A stretch of DNA of 64,000 nucleotides from contig NZ_CP096670.1 in NCBI RefSeq assembly GCF_023238625.1, positions 3,080,501 through 3,144,500 on the forward strand, read 5' to 3'. Source of the DNA: Agarivorans sp. TSD2052. GTDB taxonomy: Bacteria > Pseudomonadota > Gammaproteobacteria > Enterobacterales > Celerinatantimonadaceae. Shown here piece after piece: positions 24,317 to 34,014 of the stretch. Positions within the stretch are counted from its first letter, which is position 1, and each line of letters starts with the position of its first letter. The notes under the pieces were generated by a model. That model did no database searches and was not told the origin of the DNA. It worked only from the letters and a program-made list of their open reading frames with translations. The position numbers were made by a program, and so were the translations under genes.

Positions 24317-26089
24317 CTAGCGTATCAGCTGAAGCTTTTTTAATTTTCGGTACAAGGTGGTTCGACTAATACCAAGCTGTTCTGCACTTTTGCTAATATT
24401 CCCCTTACAGTGCTGATATACCCGCGCAATATTATCATCAATGCATTGCTTAATATTGGAATTATCGGGCTGCGATGGCTTCGTCATTGCACTTAATTTC
24501 AGCTGGAGTGACTCAGGTAAATCATCCCACTGCAAAACATTTTTATGTTCAGACATTAAACAAGCTACTTGCATAAAGTTATCTAACTCTCGCAGGTTTC
24601 CTGGCCAGTCATAGCCAAGTAATAAGGCATTGAGTTCACTGCATATCGTTTGCGCTACGCTATATTTACTGTGTAGCTCTGATACCAAGGCATTAATATC
24701 TGAACGCTCCCGTAAAGCCGGAAGCACTATTTGTAGACCATTTAATCGGTAATAGAGGTCTTCTCTAAATAGCCCATTTTTAACTTGTCGCTGAAGATCA
24801 ACATGGGTGGCGGCCACCACTTGAATATTCACCGGATAGCATTGGTTCCCGCCCACTGGCACCACTTCTCTTTCTTGCAATACGCGTAATAAACGGGATT
24901 GGGCAGCCAGAGGCATTTCTCCAATTTCATCTAGAAATAAAAAGCCACCATCCGCTTGACGAATTTTGCCCAAATACCCTTTTGGATTAGCCCCAGTAAA
25001 CGCACCAGCCTGATAGCCAAACAATTCAGCTTCTAGTAAGTCAGTAGGCAGCGCAGCACAATTTACCGCCTGGAGAACCTGCTGAGAACGCCCACTATAC
25101 TTATGTAAGCGCTTAACAAACTGCTCTTTACCTACACCTGTTTCTCCCAAGATCAGTAAAGGGATCGACTTAGCGATAACTTTATTGGCATGCCACCAAG
25201 CTTTTTGCATTCGCGCATCATCTGCGGCCAATAAGCTAGGGTTGCTGGCGTTTTTCACCGATGACACAACCGAATGGGCAGGTTTTAATGCTTTGGTCTG
25301 TAAATGCAGCTTTGTCTGCTTATTGGATGCACTTTGGTGCCACTGTTCACCTAGGTGAAAATCAATGCTTTCTCCAATCTTCATTCTTTTTATGAGTTGT
25401 TGAGCCATCGGGTTATGACCCAAAATTTTGCCCTCACTGTCCGCGACCACAATGCCCTGCCAACCCGAATCAAGTAAATGCGCTTGTGGCGCAACATCAA
25501 TACGGTAATGGCTATCTGGAAGCTGGCATAACATGGCCGTTTCCACTTGTTGAGCAAGACTGCTAATCAACAACATTGTTTGCTGATTATGCCGATGTTG
25601 TTCGCTGGTAATATCTAACACTGCGACCATTTCTCCCTTAGGTGAAAAAATGGGGCTGGCGCTGCAACTCATAAAACGATGATGCTTAATAAAATGCTGT
25701 TCACCAATCACCGATACTGGCTGCTGCATTGCAATAGCTGTCCCTATTGCGTTAGTACCTTTGTAGTTTTCAGACCAATTAACCCCTGTTTCTAAGGCAA
25801 TATTGGCTAATTTGTCGGCGTACTTTTCTGCGCCCCAGAAATCAATCACAAAACCGTCGATATCAGACAAAATCAACCTGCTAGAGCGATGAGCCATCAA
25901 TTGCTCAAATAAGGGAAACGCATAGCGGTCAACCAGCTCAATAAGGCCGCGATGTTTATGTAATCGTTGCTGCAGTTGGCTTTTGTCTAAACGTAACTCT
26001 TCTGGAGAGTGCCATTCTGATAAGCCAGCGCTTTGACTGCGTGACCAAGAAGCATCAAGAGTAGTAGAAAGTAACGCACGAGCGGTCAT
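24317..26089 (-). CDS. AcoR-type sigma-54-dependent transcriptional activator
   Basis: Activator of 590 residues. A GAF-like sensor domain occupies about residues 55-190 (WSENYKGTNAIGTAIA near 105-120 is typical of AcoR). A PAS-like segment follows near 205-250 (GWQGIVVADSEGKILGHNPMAQQL). The AAA+ domain covers about 290-510, with Walker A GETGVGK at 315-321, the sigma-54 contact loop GAFTGA at 362-367 and Walker B GGFLFLDE at 381-388. A Fis-type helix-turn-helix is at 560-590. The acetoin or aldehyde ligand is inferred from the family. It is divergent from an aldehyde dehydrogenase with a -24/-12 promoter. The ATG at 26089 was chosen because GGAA precedes it and the N-terminus fits; a longer frame to 26158 would run through the operator region. 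Confidence 0.9.
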   Translation of the reverse strand: MTARALLSTTLDASWSRSQSAGLSEWHSPEELRLDKSQLQQRLHKHRGLIELVDRYAFPLFEQLMAHRSSRLILSDIDGFVIDFWGAEKYADKLANIALETGVNWSENYKGTNAIGTAIAMQQPVSVIGEQHFIKHHRFMSCSASPIFSPKGEMVAVLDITSEQHRHNQQTMLLISSLAQQVETAMLCQLPDSHYRIDVAPQAHLLDSGWQGIVVADSEGKILGHNPMAQQLIKRMKIGESIDFHLGEQWHQSASNKQTKLHLQTKALKPAHSVVSSVKNASNPSLLAADDARMQKAWWHANKVIAKSIPLLILGETGVGKEQFVKRLHKYSGRSQQVLQAVNCAALPTDLLEAELFGYQAGAFTGANPKGYLGKIRQADGGFLFLDEIGEMPLAAQSRLLRVLQEREVVPVGGNQCYPVNIQVVAATHVDLQRQVKNGLFREDLYYRLNGLQIVLPALRERSDINALVSELHSKYSVAQTICSELNALLLGYDWPGNLRELDNFMQVACLMSEHKNVLQWDDLPESLQLKLSAMTKPSQPDNSNIKQCIDDNIARVYQHCKGNISKSAEQLGISRTTLYRKLKKLQLIR

Positions 26090-26094
26090 AGTAC

Positions 26095-26111
26095 TGTTCC
26101 AATATGTAACA
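26095..26111. promoter_or_regulatory. Candidate upstream activator site 1 for the AcoR-type regulator
   Basis: TGTTCC-AATAT-GTAACA is an imperfect inverted repeat with a 5-base spacer. It lies about 140 bases upstream of the -24 box and overlaps the presumed ribosome-binding site of the regulator gene. Assignment to the regulator is inferred from position and from a second copy at 26119. Confidence 0.5.
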
Positions 26112-26118
26112 CATCTAC

Positions 26119-26135
26119 TGTGCCAAAATATAACA
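26119..26135. promoter_or_regulatory. Candidate upstream activator site 2 for the AcoR-type regulator
   Basis: TGTGCC-AAAAT-ATAACA has the same 17-base layout as site 1; its centre is 24 bases from the centre of site 1. Paired sites 100-150 bases upstream of a sigma-54 promoter are typical for enhancer-binding proteins. Confidence 0.5.
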
Positions 26136-26243
26136 GTGTGACACTCCGCCACGAGCACTTACTCGAAGACATCCACACCCCAAAAATCTGTTTGTCTTAA
26201 CAATCATAGCTTTACATTTCATTAACAATAAGCCAACCCAACT

Positions 26244-26259
26244 TGGTGCAAGCCTTGCT
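26244..26259 (+). promoter_or_regulatory. Sigma-54 (-24/-12) promoter of the aldehyde dehydrogenase gene
   Basis: TTGGTGC...TTGCT has the required GG-N10-GC spacing: GG at 26245-26246 and GC at 26257-26258. The start would be near 26270, leaving a leader of about 64 bases. A further inverted repeat GCGTGT-N5-ACACGC (26273-26289) lies at the start of the leader. Confidence 0.75.
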
Positions 26260-26333
26260 ATATAGGAGTCTAGCGTGTAACACACACGCCAACAATGAAA
26301 CATTTTAATAACAACTAGAAAAGGAACTCAACT

Positions 26334-27854
26334 ATGGTTTACACACAACCAGGTAAAGCAGGTTCACTCATTACTTTTAAAGAGCAATACGACAACTTTA
26401 TTGGTGGCGAATGGGTTGCGCCACAAAACAAGCAATACTTTGACAACCGCTCACCGGTGAACGGTGAGGTGTATTGTAAAGTGGCAAGATCAGACGCTCA
26501 CGATATTGGCCTAGCACTTGATGCCGCTCACGCAGCCCGAGAAAGCTGGGGCAATACTTCAGTAGCCGAGCGCTCCAATATGTTACTGCGCATTGCCGAT
26601 AGAATTGAGCAAAACCTCGAGTATTTAGCCGTTGCTGAGGCTTGGGAAAACGGTAAAGCTATTCGAGAAACCTTAAACGCTGATTTACCTCTAGTGGTTG
26701 ACCACTTCCGTTATTTTGCGGGCTGTATACGCGCCCAAGAAGGTGGCGCAGCTGATCTTGATGCAACAACGGTCAGTTATCACTTCCCTGAGCCCTTAGG
26801 TGTTGTGGGCCAAATCATCCCTTGGAACTTCCCATTACTGATGGCCGCCTGGAAGTTAGGTCCAGCCTTAGCTGCTGGCAATTGTGTGGTGCTAAAACCT
26901 GCCGAGCAAACTCCCGCTTCAATATTGGTATTAATGGAGCTGATTGAAGATTTAGTGCCCAAAGGGGTGATTAATGTAGTGAATGGTTTTGGTGAAGAGG
27001 CAGGCCAAGCGTTAGCCATTAGCCCGCGAATAGCTAAACTTGCCTTTACTGGCTCCACTGAGATTGGCCAACATATATTGAAATGTGCAGCGGATTCATT
27101 AATCCCTTCTACGGTAGAGCTGGGTGGTAAATCGCCTAACGTTATTTTTGCCGATGTTATGGAGCATGAAGATGAGTACTTAGACAAAACCATTGAAGGT
27201 TTACTACTGGCCTTTTTCAATCAAGGCGAAGTATGTACTTGTCCCTCTCGCGCCCTTATTCAAGAATCTATTTACGACAAATTTATGCTGCGGGTTTTAG
27301 AGCGAGTAAAAACCATTAAACAAGGAGACCCTCTAGACACCGACACCCAAGTCGGCGCACAAGTATCGAAAGAGCAGCTCGATAGAATTATGAGCTACTT
27401 AGCAATTGGCAAAAACGAAGGGGCTGAGTTATTAACAGGAGGGATTACCGCCAACTTAAGCGGAGAGCACAATAACGGTTACTACGTTAGCCCGACAATT
27501 CTAAAAGGCACCAATGACATGCGAATATTCCAAGAGGAAATATTCGGACCAGTGATTTCTGTGACTACCTTTAAAGATGAAGCTGAAGCGCTACAAATAG
27601 CCAACGATAGTGAATATGGCTTGGGAGCGGGTGTATGGACCCGCGATATGAACTTAGCACAGCGTATGGGCCGCAATATTCAAGCGGGGCGAGTTTGGAT
27701 TAACTGCTACCACGCCTACCCCGCTCATGCAGCCTTTGGTGGTTATAAGCGCTCGGGGATTGGTCGTGAAACTCATAAAGTGGCTATATCCCACTATCAA
27801 AACACTAAAAATTTATTAGTGAGTTACGATATCAATCCATTAGGCTTCTTTTAA
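26334..27854 (+). CDS. NAD-dependent aldehyde dehydrogenase, AcoD/ExaC-like
   Basis: Oxidises aldehydes, probably acetaldehyde, to carboxylic acids with NAD. The length of 506 residues is normal. The active-site cysteine is C301 in [13 protein letters not shown] (a second cysteine follows at 303, as in the AcoD/ExaC group). The general base glutamate is E262 in VELGGKSPN. Asn165 lies in IIPWNFPL. The cofactor region contains FTGSTEIGQ near 239. It is divergent from an AcoR-type activator and carries a -24/-12 promoter, the usual partnership for this enzyme. AAGGAAC is the ribosome-binding site. No acetoin dehydrogenase genes are present, so the substrate is more likely an alcohol-derived aldehyde. 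Confidence 0.94.
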   Translation: MVYTQPGKAGSLITFKEQYDNFIGGEWVAPQNKQYFDNRSPVNGEVYCKVARSDAHDIGLALDAAHAARESWGNTSVAERSNMLLRIADRIEQNLEYLAVAEAWENGKAIRETLNADLPLVVDHFRYFAGCIRAQEGGAADLDATTVSYHFPEPLGVVGQIIPWNFPLLMAAWKLGPALAAGNCVVLKPAEQTPASILVLMELIEDLVPKGVINVVNGFGEEAGQALAISPRIAKLAFTGSTEIGQHILKCAADSLIPSTVELGGKSPNVIFADVMEHEDEYLDKTIEGLLLAFFNQGEVCTCPSRALIQESIYDKFMLRVLERVKTIKQGDPLDTDTQVGAQVSKEQLDRIMSYLAIGKNEGAELLTGGITANLSGEHNNGYYVSPTILKGTNDMRIFQEEIFGPVISVTTFKDEAEALQIANDSEYGLGAGVWTRDMNLAQRMGRNIQAGRVWINCYHAYPAHAAFGGYKRSGIGRETHKVAISHYQNTKNLLVSYDINPLGFF

Positions 27855-27876
27855 GCCTACCAACTCATCACTAAAT

Positions 27877-27905
27877 AAAGAGAGGGAGGCCTCTCTTTGT
27901 TTTAT
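27877..27905 (+). terminator. Terminator of the aldehyde dehydrogenase gene
   Basis: A 9-bp stem (27877-27885 with 27890-27898) with a GAGG loop is followed by a T-rich tract. It lies 23 bases after the stop codon. Confidence 0.85.
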
Positions 27906-28124
27906 AACAACGCAAATACCCCACTACAATCATCTGAGTTAAAAAACGTAACTAGCGTTATGCGATATTGCGCAAATTATCTAGATTTCACAGTGAATTA
28001 CCTAAAATCACAGTATGAGCCCCTTCTTGGTTCATCTAGCCTAAAACGGTTATGCGAGGTCGTACCATTCCAACGGGTCTCGTAACAAGCTTCAAATTCA
28101 GAGAAAAAGCTAACTAAGGTGATT

Positions 28125-29471
28125 ATGACAATGAATATTTTCAGTACTAACAGTAGTGCACTTGTAAATACGGTGAGAGCCCTTGCCTTTTGTGCATTAC
28201 CTTTAGGTTTAGCATCATGTGCCTCTTCTGCAGACAGTACCGCAAACAACTCAGTAGACATGGCAAAGCCTAGCAAGGCAACAAGCACCGCGCCGGGTGC
28301 TTTTTACAGCGGAGAATACCGCAATGCCTTTGTTGAGTTAGGCATCGCTACGCCTGAGCAAGTCACCAAAAAAGTTAACGATACTTACCAGCAGTTGTTT
28401 TACTCTGACTCGCGAGATGAAGGCGGCAAAGCGGTATTTTTTCCTGTAGGGGAAGATATGGGCTTTATTAAAGACATTGGCAGTAACGACATTCGCTCTG
28501 AAGGCATGTCTTACGGCATGATGATCGCCGTACAAATGGACGATCAGGCCATGTTCAATAAACTATGGAAGTTTTCTAAAACTTACATGCAACATCAAGA
28601 CGGGTGGTACCAAGACTACTTTGCTTGGCATCTAGAAGCTAAAGCCCCTTTTACCCGCAAAGATAACAACCCTGCACCCGATGGTGAGCTTTATTTTGCC
28701 ATGGCGCTAATGTTTGCTGAACACCGCTGGGGCGCTGGCGATGGTGTTTTTCAATACAAAGATGAAGCGAATGTGATTCTGCAAGCGATGGTGAACAAGC
28801 AAGAAACCAACTCTCAAGTGCCCATGTTCAACCGTGAAGCAAAACAGATACTATTTGTCACTGAGAAAAGCTTAGGCCTATATACTGACCCTTCTTATCA
28901 CGTCGCAGCCTTTTATGAACTCTTTGCACGTTGGGCTGATGAAGATAATCAACTGTGGGCTGACGCAGCCAAAGTTAGCCGCGACTACTTATACAATGCG
29001 TCTCACCCAGAAACCGGTTTGTACTCTGAGTATGCAGCATTTGATGGAACACCTCAAAAAACCTCATTTAACGACATTAGCCACAAATCAGGTTACGACG
29101 CCTTTCGTGTTATTGGCAACATAGCCATGGACCATCACTGGTTTAATGCAGACCCAAGACAGCAAGAGTTAGCCGACCGAATGATTAGCTTTTACGCTGA
29201 CGAATACAAACGTAAAGGTCAAAACTATGCGGTACATGAAATGGATGGAAAAATCGTTTCTGAATGGGGCAGTTCTGGTCAAAATGCCATGAATGGTACC
29301 GCGGCAATGATCACTGATAGCCAAGATGCTAAAGACTTTACCCAGCGCTTATGGAAGCAAGCGACGCCAACCGGTAAATGGCGCTATTATGACGGTTTAT
29401 TGCACATGTTCTCGGTATTACAAATGGCCGGCGAATACCAAATTTACGGACCCACTGACGCCACCCATTAA
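28125..29471 (+). CDS. GH8 family lipoprotein, reducing-end xylose-releasing oligoxylanase-like
   Basis: Probable exo-oligoxylanase of family GH8 (Rex type, which removes xylose from the reducing end of xylo-oligosaccharides). The N-terminus has a lipoprotein signal with lipobox LASC, lipidated cysteine at about residue 32. The conserved acid is E126 in RSEGMSYGMM, with sugar-binding D186 in PAPDGELYFAMAL and the candidate base D325 in SGYDAFRV. The length (448) is longer than the cytoplasmic bacterial enzyme owing to the exported N-terminus. AAGG lies 5 bases before the ATG at 28125. Lipidation suggests it works at the cell envelope on imported oligosaccharides. It sits alone between an aldehyde dehydrogenase and a convergent SDR gene. 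Confidence 0.88.
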   Translation: MTMNIFSTNSSALVNTVRALAFCALPLGLASCASSADSTANNSVDMAKPSKATSTAPGAFYSGEYRNAFVELGIATPEQVTKKVNDTYQQLFYSDSRDEGGKAVFFPVGEDMGFIKDIGSNDIRSEGMSYGMMIAVQMDDQAMFNKLWKFSKTYMQHQDGWYQDYFAWHLEAKAPFTRKDNNPAPDGELYFAMALMFAEHRWGAGDGVFQYKDEANVILQAMVNKQETNSQVPMFNREAKQILFVTEKSLGLYTDPSYHVAAFYELFARWADEDNQLWADAAKVSRDYLYNASHPETGLYSEYAAFDGTPQKTSFNDISHKSGYDAFRVIGNIAMDHHWFNADPRQQELADRMISFYADEYKRKGQNYAVHEMDGKIVSEWGSSGQNAMNGTAAMITDSQDAKDFTQRLWKQATPTGKWRYYDGLLHMFSVLQMAGEYQIYGPTDATH

Positions 29472-29492
29472 GCCATCATTCAGCCCTACATA

Positions 29493-29524
29493 ATATAAAA
29501 GAGAGCCTAGGCTCTCTTTTATAT
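29493..29524. terminator. Perfect 32-base palindrome, bidirectional terminator
   Basis: Bases 29493-29508 and 29509-29524 are exact complements of each other (a 32-base palindrome). It lies between the convergent GH8 and SDR genes. Each strand ends its stem in a TTTTATAT run, so it can stop both transcripts. Confidence 0.9.
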
Positions 29525-29539
29525 TTGCTACCTTCATGC

Positions 29540-30262
29540 CTAAGCAGGTTGACCAGTGGCTGCTAGCACCACTTCACGAATACACACGTTTTGCGGCTGG
29601 CCATAAGCGTAAGCTACAGCGTCTGCAATGTTTTGGGTATTTAATACGCCGCCCATTTCTTCTTTCCATACTTCGTAGCCGTCTTTAATTTCTTGGCTAG
29701 TGGTATGGCTAAGTAATTCAGTTTCTACTGCACCAGGGGCAATGACGGTTACCCGCACATTATCACCAGCGACTTCTTCACGAATGTTCTCACTGATCGC
29801 GTGTACCGCAAACTTAGTACCGCAATACGCAGCATGACTAGGAAAGGTTTTACGCCCAGCAATTGAACTCACGTTGATAATAGTGCCTTGCTGGCGCTGC
29901 TTCATGCCTGCTAATACCAAGTGAATACCATTAAGTAAGCCCATAACGTTTACGTCCAACATGGTTTTCCACTCGCTAGGAGCTTGCTCGTGAGCCGCTC
30001 CCAATAGCATGACTCCGGCATTGTTTAACAACATATCTACTGGGCCATACAAGGCTTCGGCATCTTTAATTGCTTGCTCAAAGTCGGCAAGTTCAGTGAC
30101 ATCTACTTTACGACAAAGGGTATTTGGCAGGTTTAGCGCTTCTAATCGCTCAATACGACGCGCTACCAATAACAGCGGGTGACCCGCAGCCGACAAGGTT
30201 TTTGCACATGCTTCGCCAATTCCAGAACTGGCACCAGTAATAACAACTAAAGGCTTAGACAT
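29540..30262 (-). CDS. SDR family NAD(P)-dependent oxidoreductase
   Basis: Short-chain dehydrogenase of 240 residues. The cofactor motif is TGASSGIG at 9-16, with NNAG (LLNNAGVML) near residue 85, a catalytic serine in NVSSIAG near 137 and the Y-x-x-x-K pair in AAYCGTK near 150. It belongs to the broad YdfG-like group of soluble reductases. The substrate is unknown. I chose the ATG at 30262 because GGAG lies 6 bases upstream; the open frame to 30295 lacks such a site. It is divergent from a LysR regulator, which probably controls it. Confidence 0.88.
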   Translation of the reverse strand: MSKPLVVITGASSGIGEACAKTLSAAGHPLLLVARRIERLEALNLPNTLCRKVDVTELADFEQAIKDAEALYGPVDMLLNNAGVMLLGAAHEQAPSEWKTMLDVNVMGLLNGIHLVLAGMKQRQQGTIINVSSIAGRKTFPSHAAYCGTKFAVHAISENIREEVAGDNVRVTVIAPGAVETELLSHTTSQEIKDGYEVWKEEMGGVLNTQNIADAVAYAYGQPQNVCIREVVLAATGQPA

Positions 30263-30395
30263 AAGATTCTCCAATACATAAATAACCCACCACAAGACGC
30301 TACATTTGCGCCTGCTGCTTTATTGGCGCTCACTATAGTTCTGCTATATATAGGTGTAAAATACCGTTTTCCTCTGGTTATCATAGGTAATAGTT

Positions 30396-31250
30396 ATGGA
30401 TGTGCGTTTACTTAAATTTTTTGTGGCTGTTTTTGAAGAGCGCTCGATGACAGCCGCTGCCGAGCGTTGTTATGTCTCTCAGCCATCGCTATCTTCGGCG
30501 ATTAAGCAACTTGAGTCTGAACTAGAGGTTCAACTATTTATTCGCCATAAGCGCGGGGTTGATTTAACCGACCAAGCCCACCACCTATACCCTTTAGCTG
30601 TTCAAGCGCTGGGCCAGTTGAATAAAATGTCTAGCTTATTTGCCAATCTCCCTGCTAGTTTGCCGCTAAAGCTAGCTAACTTTCACGATATTAGCCCCAG
30701 CTTGTTGGCTAAGTTCATTGCTCACTGTAAGCAACAACAGCCCTTGTTTAAATTTGAATTATTGGACGTTCAAGATACTCAAGCGCAAGCTCGGTTAAGC
30801 CTTGATGTATTAAAGCAGGAAGATGAATTGTTCATTCCACTGTGGGATGAAGATTACGTATTGTGTGTGCCTCAGCAGCACGAACTCGCCAAGCAGCAGC
30901 AAGTAGAGATTGCCGCGCTAAACAACTACGACTTTATTGAATGTGTGGCCTGCGAAGCTCACCAGCAAACCTTGAGCCTACTGGCCTCACAAGGTTTTGC
31001 AGTAAACCTAGTAGCCAAAGCCCAACATAAAACCCAAGTAAAACACCTGGTCAGCGCCGGTATAGGCATCTCATTCTTGCCTACAGGCGTATTAGAAACC
31101 TCAGCCGATTTACAACAAGTTAAGTTACTAGCGCCGCGCATGTATCGCAGCATTGGCTTGTGTATTAAAGCCAGTGCCAGTGCTAAACCTGCGCTGGCCG
31201 CATTAATTGATGCGGCAAACACATGGTCAAGCCATGACAAAACGAGCTAA
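30396..31250 (+). CDS. LysR-family transcriptional regulator
   Basis: A regulator of 284 residues. The N-terminal helix-turn-helix covers about residues 1-60 (MDVRLLKFFVAVFEERSMTAAA, then SQPSLSSAIKQLESEL). The effector domain from about residue 88 is shorter than the average for the family, and its conserved segment GIGISFLPTGVLE lies near residue 228. It is divergent from the SDR gene with a 133-base gap. That arrangement suggests control of the SDR, but ligand and targets are not known. Its end overlaps the convergent beta-mannosidase gene by 4 bases. Confidence 0.85.
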   Translation: MDVRLLKFFVAVFEERSMTAAAERCYVSQPSLSSAIKQLESELEVQLFIRHKRGVDLTDQAHHLYPLAVQALGQLNKMSSLFANLPASLPLKLANFHDISPSLLAKFIAHCKQQQPLFKFELLDVQDTQAQARLSLDVLKQEDELFIPLWDEDYVLCVPQQHELAKQQQVEIAALNNYDFIECVACEAHQQTLSLLASQGFAVNLVAKAQHKTQVKHLVSAGIGISFLPTGVLETSADLQQVKLLAPRMYRSIGLCIKASASAKPALAALIDAANTWSSHDKTS

Positions 31251-33661
31251 TAGCTATCCGCCAGATGATAAACCCGCAAACTACTCACCATTGATGCAAA
31301 GTCATCACCCAAATATTTGATAGTTTGCGGCTGATTAGCCAACAAAGTAATGCTTGAATCAGAAAAGCGACCCGGAGCATCACTTTCTAAATGAACAAAA
31401 AACGCCGGCTTATCTGCTAACAAAATAATGGTTCTAGTACTTTCATCCACCGCGCAAGAGACTTTAGCCTTAGCTAAAGGTAAGTTTTTGTAGTTATCCC
31501 CTACCCAAGTATTTTGAACGCGAGAACCCTCACATGTGAGTGAAACAATCAAAAAGCCTTGCGTACGCCACTCATCAAGTTGCGCTTTAGCACATTGCCA
31601 CGCTGACACATTGGCATCTGGCTCAAGGCTTAAGGCCAACTGCTCGCTAAATTCCACCTTGCCTTGCCAGTTCACTCGCTGAAGGTACACCTTAATAGAC
31701 TTGGTTTTGGGGCTGTCGTTAATAATTCGCAGTTCCAAACCCTGCTCATCCTCAATAAAGCTCGGGTATTGAGGAGCAAAAAAACGCTTCGCATGGTAAT
31801 GAAGCTGCTTCCAACGACCGCTATATTCAATACTCGACCACGAGCTCACGGGCCAATTATCATTAAGCTGCCAATACAGCATGCCTCTGCATTGGGGGCT
31901 ATTGGCTCGCCAATAGTCACAGGCCGTTTTTATCGCCAATGCTTGTTGCACTTGGCTCAAATAAAGCATTTGTTCAAAGTTTGCCGGAAAGCGGAACATC
32001 CGCGTAAACATCTCGGTAATAATGCTATTACCACTAGGGTTCTTTTGATGAGCTTCAAAAGTGGGTGAGCAAATATTCCAGTCACCTTTGGGCACAAAAC
32101 TTTTCACCTCGGCCAATGAAGGCCAAGATTGATAGCCAAACTCAGAGCAAAAACGAGGCTTAATTTGTTGGTAAGCAGAGAAAGATTTACCCGAATGCCA
32201 AACATCCCAGAAGTGCATATCGCCTTTACTGTCATCATGCCACGCATCACCATAATCTAATGCGCCATTACAGGGCGAACTAGGCCAAAATACCCGGCTA
32301 GCATCATGCTGTTCTACCGTCTGTTGAATAGCGCGATTAAGCCTGTCGTAATTCACCACATAGCGCTCTCGATTAGCTTTGGATTCTGGGTACCAGTTAA
32401 TTGCGCCAATCACTTCGTTGTCGCCACACCACAGCACAATGCAGCTATGGTCGCGTAAACGTTGAATTTGGTCACTTAACTCTAGCTGCACATTGGCCAC
32501 AAAGTCATCGGTAGATGGATACAATGAGCAAGCAAACATCATGTCTTGCCACACCATTAAGCCTAACTCATCACACAGTTGATAAAACTCGTCAGCCTCG
32601 TATTGGCCGCCGCCCCAAACCCGTAACATATTCATATTGGCGGTTTTAGCATCAGTTAATAGATGGCGATAACGCTCTGCTGTTTGCCTAGATGGCATCG
32701 CATCAAGCGGGATCCAGTTAGCGCCTTTGGCGGTAATGGGGCAATCGTTAATCACAAAGGTCATTGCAGAACCATGGCTATCGGCTCGCGTATCTAGATC
32801 TAGTTTTCGCAAGCCAATTTTCTTATCAATGCGCTGCTCAGCTAACGTAACTTGCAGCAAATACAAAGGCTGCTCACCATAACCAGCTGGCCACCATAGC
32901 TGTGGCTCCGCAATGTGGAATCGCGCCTCCGTAATGGATGATTCAGTTGAGGGCTGTATTTGCAAGGCATGCTCTGCAAATTGAATATCAATTGGTGAGC
33001 GGCAAGATGAGTCATGACTAACCTTAACCACTACATCCACACTGTTGTAATGCCACTGCTGCTCAACCTGCACAGCTAACAATCGAGCTTGGTTAGTGAA
33101 CTTAATTTCCACTGGATCGTAAATACCATTCACCATCAAGCAAATCCCCCAATCCCAGCCAGCGTGGCACTGCGACTTGCGTAAACTGTTCATATAAGGA
33201 ATTTGGTTGTTGCCCATGGAAGATGGGACGGCAAAGGGTAAAGTACTTGCTCGTTGCTTTGCGGCTAAATCAGAACGGGAAAACCGTACTTGCAGCTGAT
33301 TACTGCCAGCCTTTAAATAAGGCTTAATATTAAAAGACCACAAACGAAACATATTGTCGCATTGCGCAACTAAATGCTGGTTAATATAGATATCGGCAAC
33401 GGTATCTACACGCCCTAGTTGTAAATCGATAAAGTCGCTGTCGAGCTGCGAAGCGCTTAACTCAAAGCGAGTAGATAGCGTCCAATTAGCCTCACCCACC
33501 CACTGAACATCTGCTTCATTACGGGCTTGGTAAGGATCGGCAATTAAACCCGCCTCAAGCAATGCCGAATGGTTATCACCGGGAATCTGGCAAGCTACCT
33601 TAATCTCTGGGTAATTAGCAGAACTTAACAGCCATGGTTGGTTTAGGATTATCTGCGTCAT
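31247..33661 (-). CDS. Beta-mannosidase, glycoside hydrolase family 2
   Basis: Releases mannose from the non-reducing ends of beta-manno-oligosaccharides. The 804-residue protein has the GH2 layout: sugar-binding domain (about 1-180, with RVDTVADIYINQ), immunoglobulin-like domain (about 190-290), TIM barrel (about 300-620) and C-terminal beta domains. The acid/base is E416 in WCGDNEV, and the nucleophile is E507 in CSEFGYQSW, which is the beta-mannosidase pattern. There is no signal peptide, so it is cytoplasmic. It probably works on manno-oligosaccharides imported from seaweed or plant mannans. It has no partner genes here apart from the nearby GH8 gene. Convergent with the LysR gene (4-base overlap). 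Confidence 0.92.
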   Translation of the reverse strand: MTQIILNQPWLLSSANYPEIKVACQIPGDNHSALLEAGLIADPYQARNEADVQWVGEANWTLSTRFELSASQLDSDFIDLQLGRVDTVADIYINQHLVAQCDNMFRLWSFNIKPYLKAGSNQLQVRFSRSDLAAKQRASTLPFAVPSSMGNNQIPYMNSLRKSQCHAGWDWGICLMVNGIYDPVEIKFTNQARLLAVQVEQQWHYNSVDVVVKVSHDSSCRSPIDIQFAEHALQIQPSTESSITEARFHIAEPQLWWPAGYGEQPLYLLQVTLAEQRIDKKIGLRKLDLDTRADSHGSAMTFVINDCPITAKGANWIPLDAMPSRQTAERYRHLLTDAKTANMNMLRVWGGGQYEADEFYQLCDELGLMVWQDMMFACSLYPSTDDFVANVQLELSDQIQRLRDHSCIVLWCGDNEVIGAINWYPESKANRERYVVNYDRLNRAIQQTVEQHDASRVFWPSSPCNGALDYGDAWHDDSKGDMHFWDVWHSGKSFSAYQQIKPRFCSEFGYQSWPSLAEVKSFVPKGDWNICSPTFEAHQKNPSGNSIITEMFTRMFRFPANFEQMLYLSQVQQALAIKTACDYWRANSPQCRGMLYWQLNDNWPVSSWSSIEYSGRWKQLHYHAKRFFAPQYPSFIEDEQGLELRIINDSPKTKSIKVYLQRVNWQGKVEFSEQLALSLEPDANVSAWQCAKAQLDEWRTQGFLIVSLTCEGSRVQNTWVGDNYKNLPLAKAKVSCAVDESTRTIILLADKPAFFVHLESDAPGRFSDSSITLLANQPQTIKYLGDDFASMVSSLRVYHLADSY

Positions 33662-34014
33662 TTAAGCACTCACTAAGCATTACAACATAGGGTTTATATG
33701 CAGCCTACGTAGTGCAGATACCAGGAACAAGTGATAGAGAAATGCTTTGTGGAAGGTATCAAAAATTACCGGTGTTGGCTGATAAAGTTTCAAGAGCGTT
33801 ATAGCGTTTTTATAACTTTGTGCTTATAACTTCACCCACAAAAACACTGCGCTTGTACACCTGCAAATGGCAGTTACTGTTTCTCACTGACGTCTGCATA
33901 TTTTCATGTTGATATTTTTATTATTTTTCGTGCTAGGTTGCTGGTTTAGCTTAGGAAAGGTGATAGCCTAGCTTTTATCAAAAAAGTGAGAGTAGGAAAA
34001 CTGCTAATGGAGAT
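33662..34014. other. Intergenic region, AT-rich
   Basis: This 353-base stretch separates the mannosidase gene from an AT-rich unknown gene. It must hold both divergent promoters. I see no tRNA, long repeat or terminator in it. Confidence 0.4.

Noticed and set aside
27902-28085. Plus-strand frame of 62 codons between the aldehyde dehydrogenase and GH8 genes.
   Set aside because: It begins inside the dehydrogenase terminator and has no ribosome-binding site or known motif.
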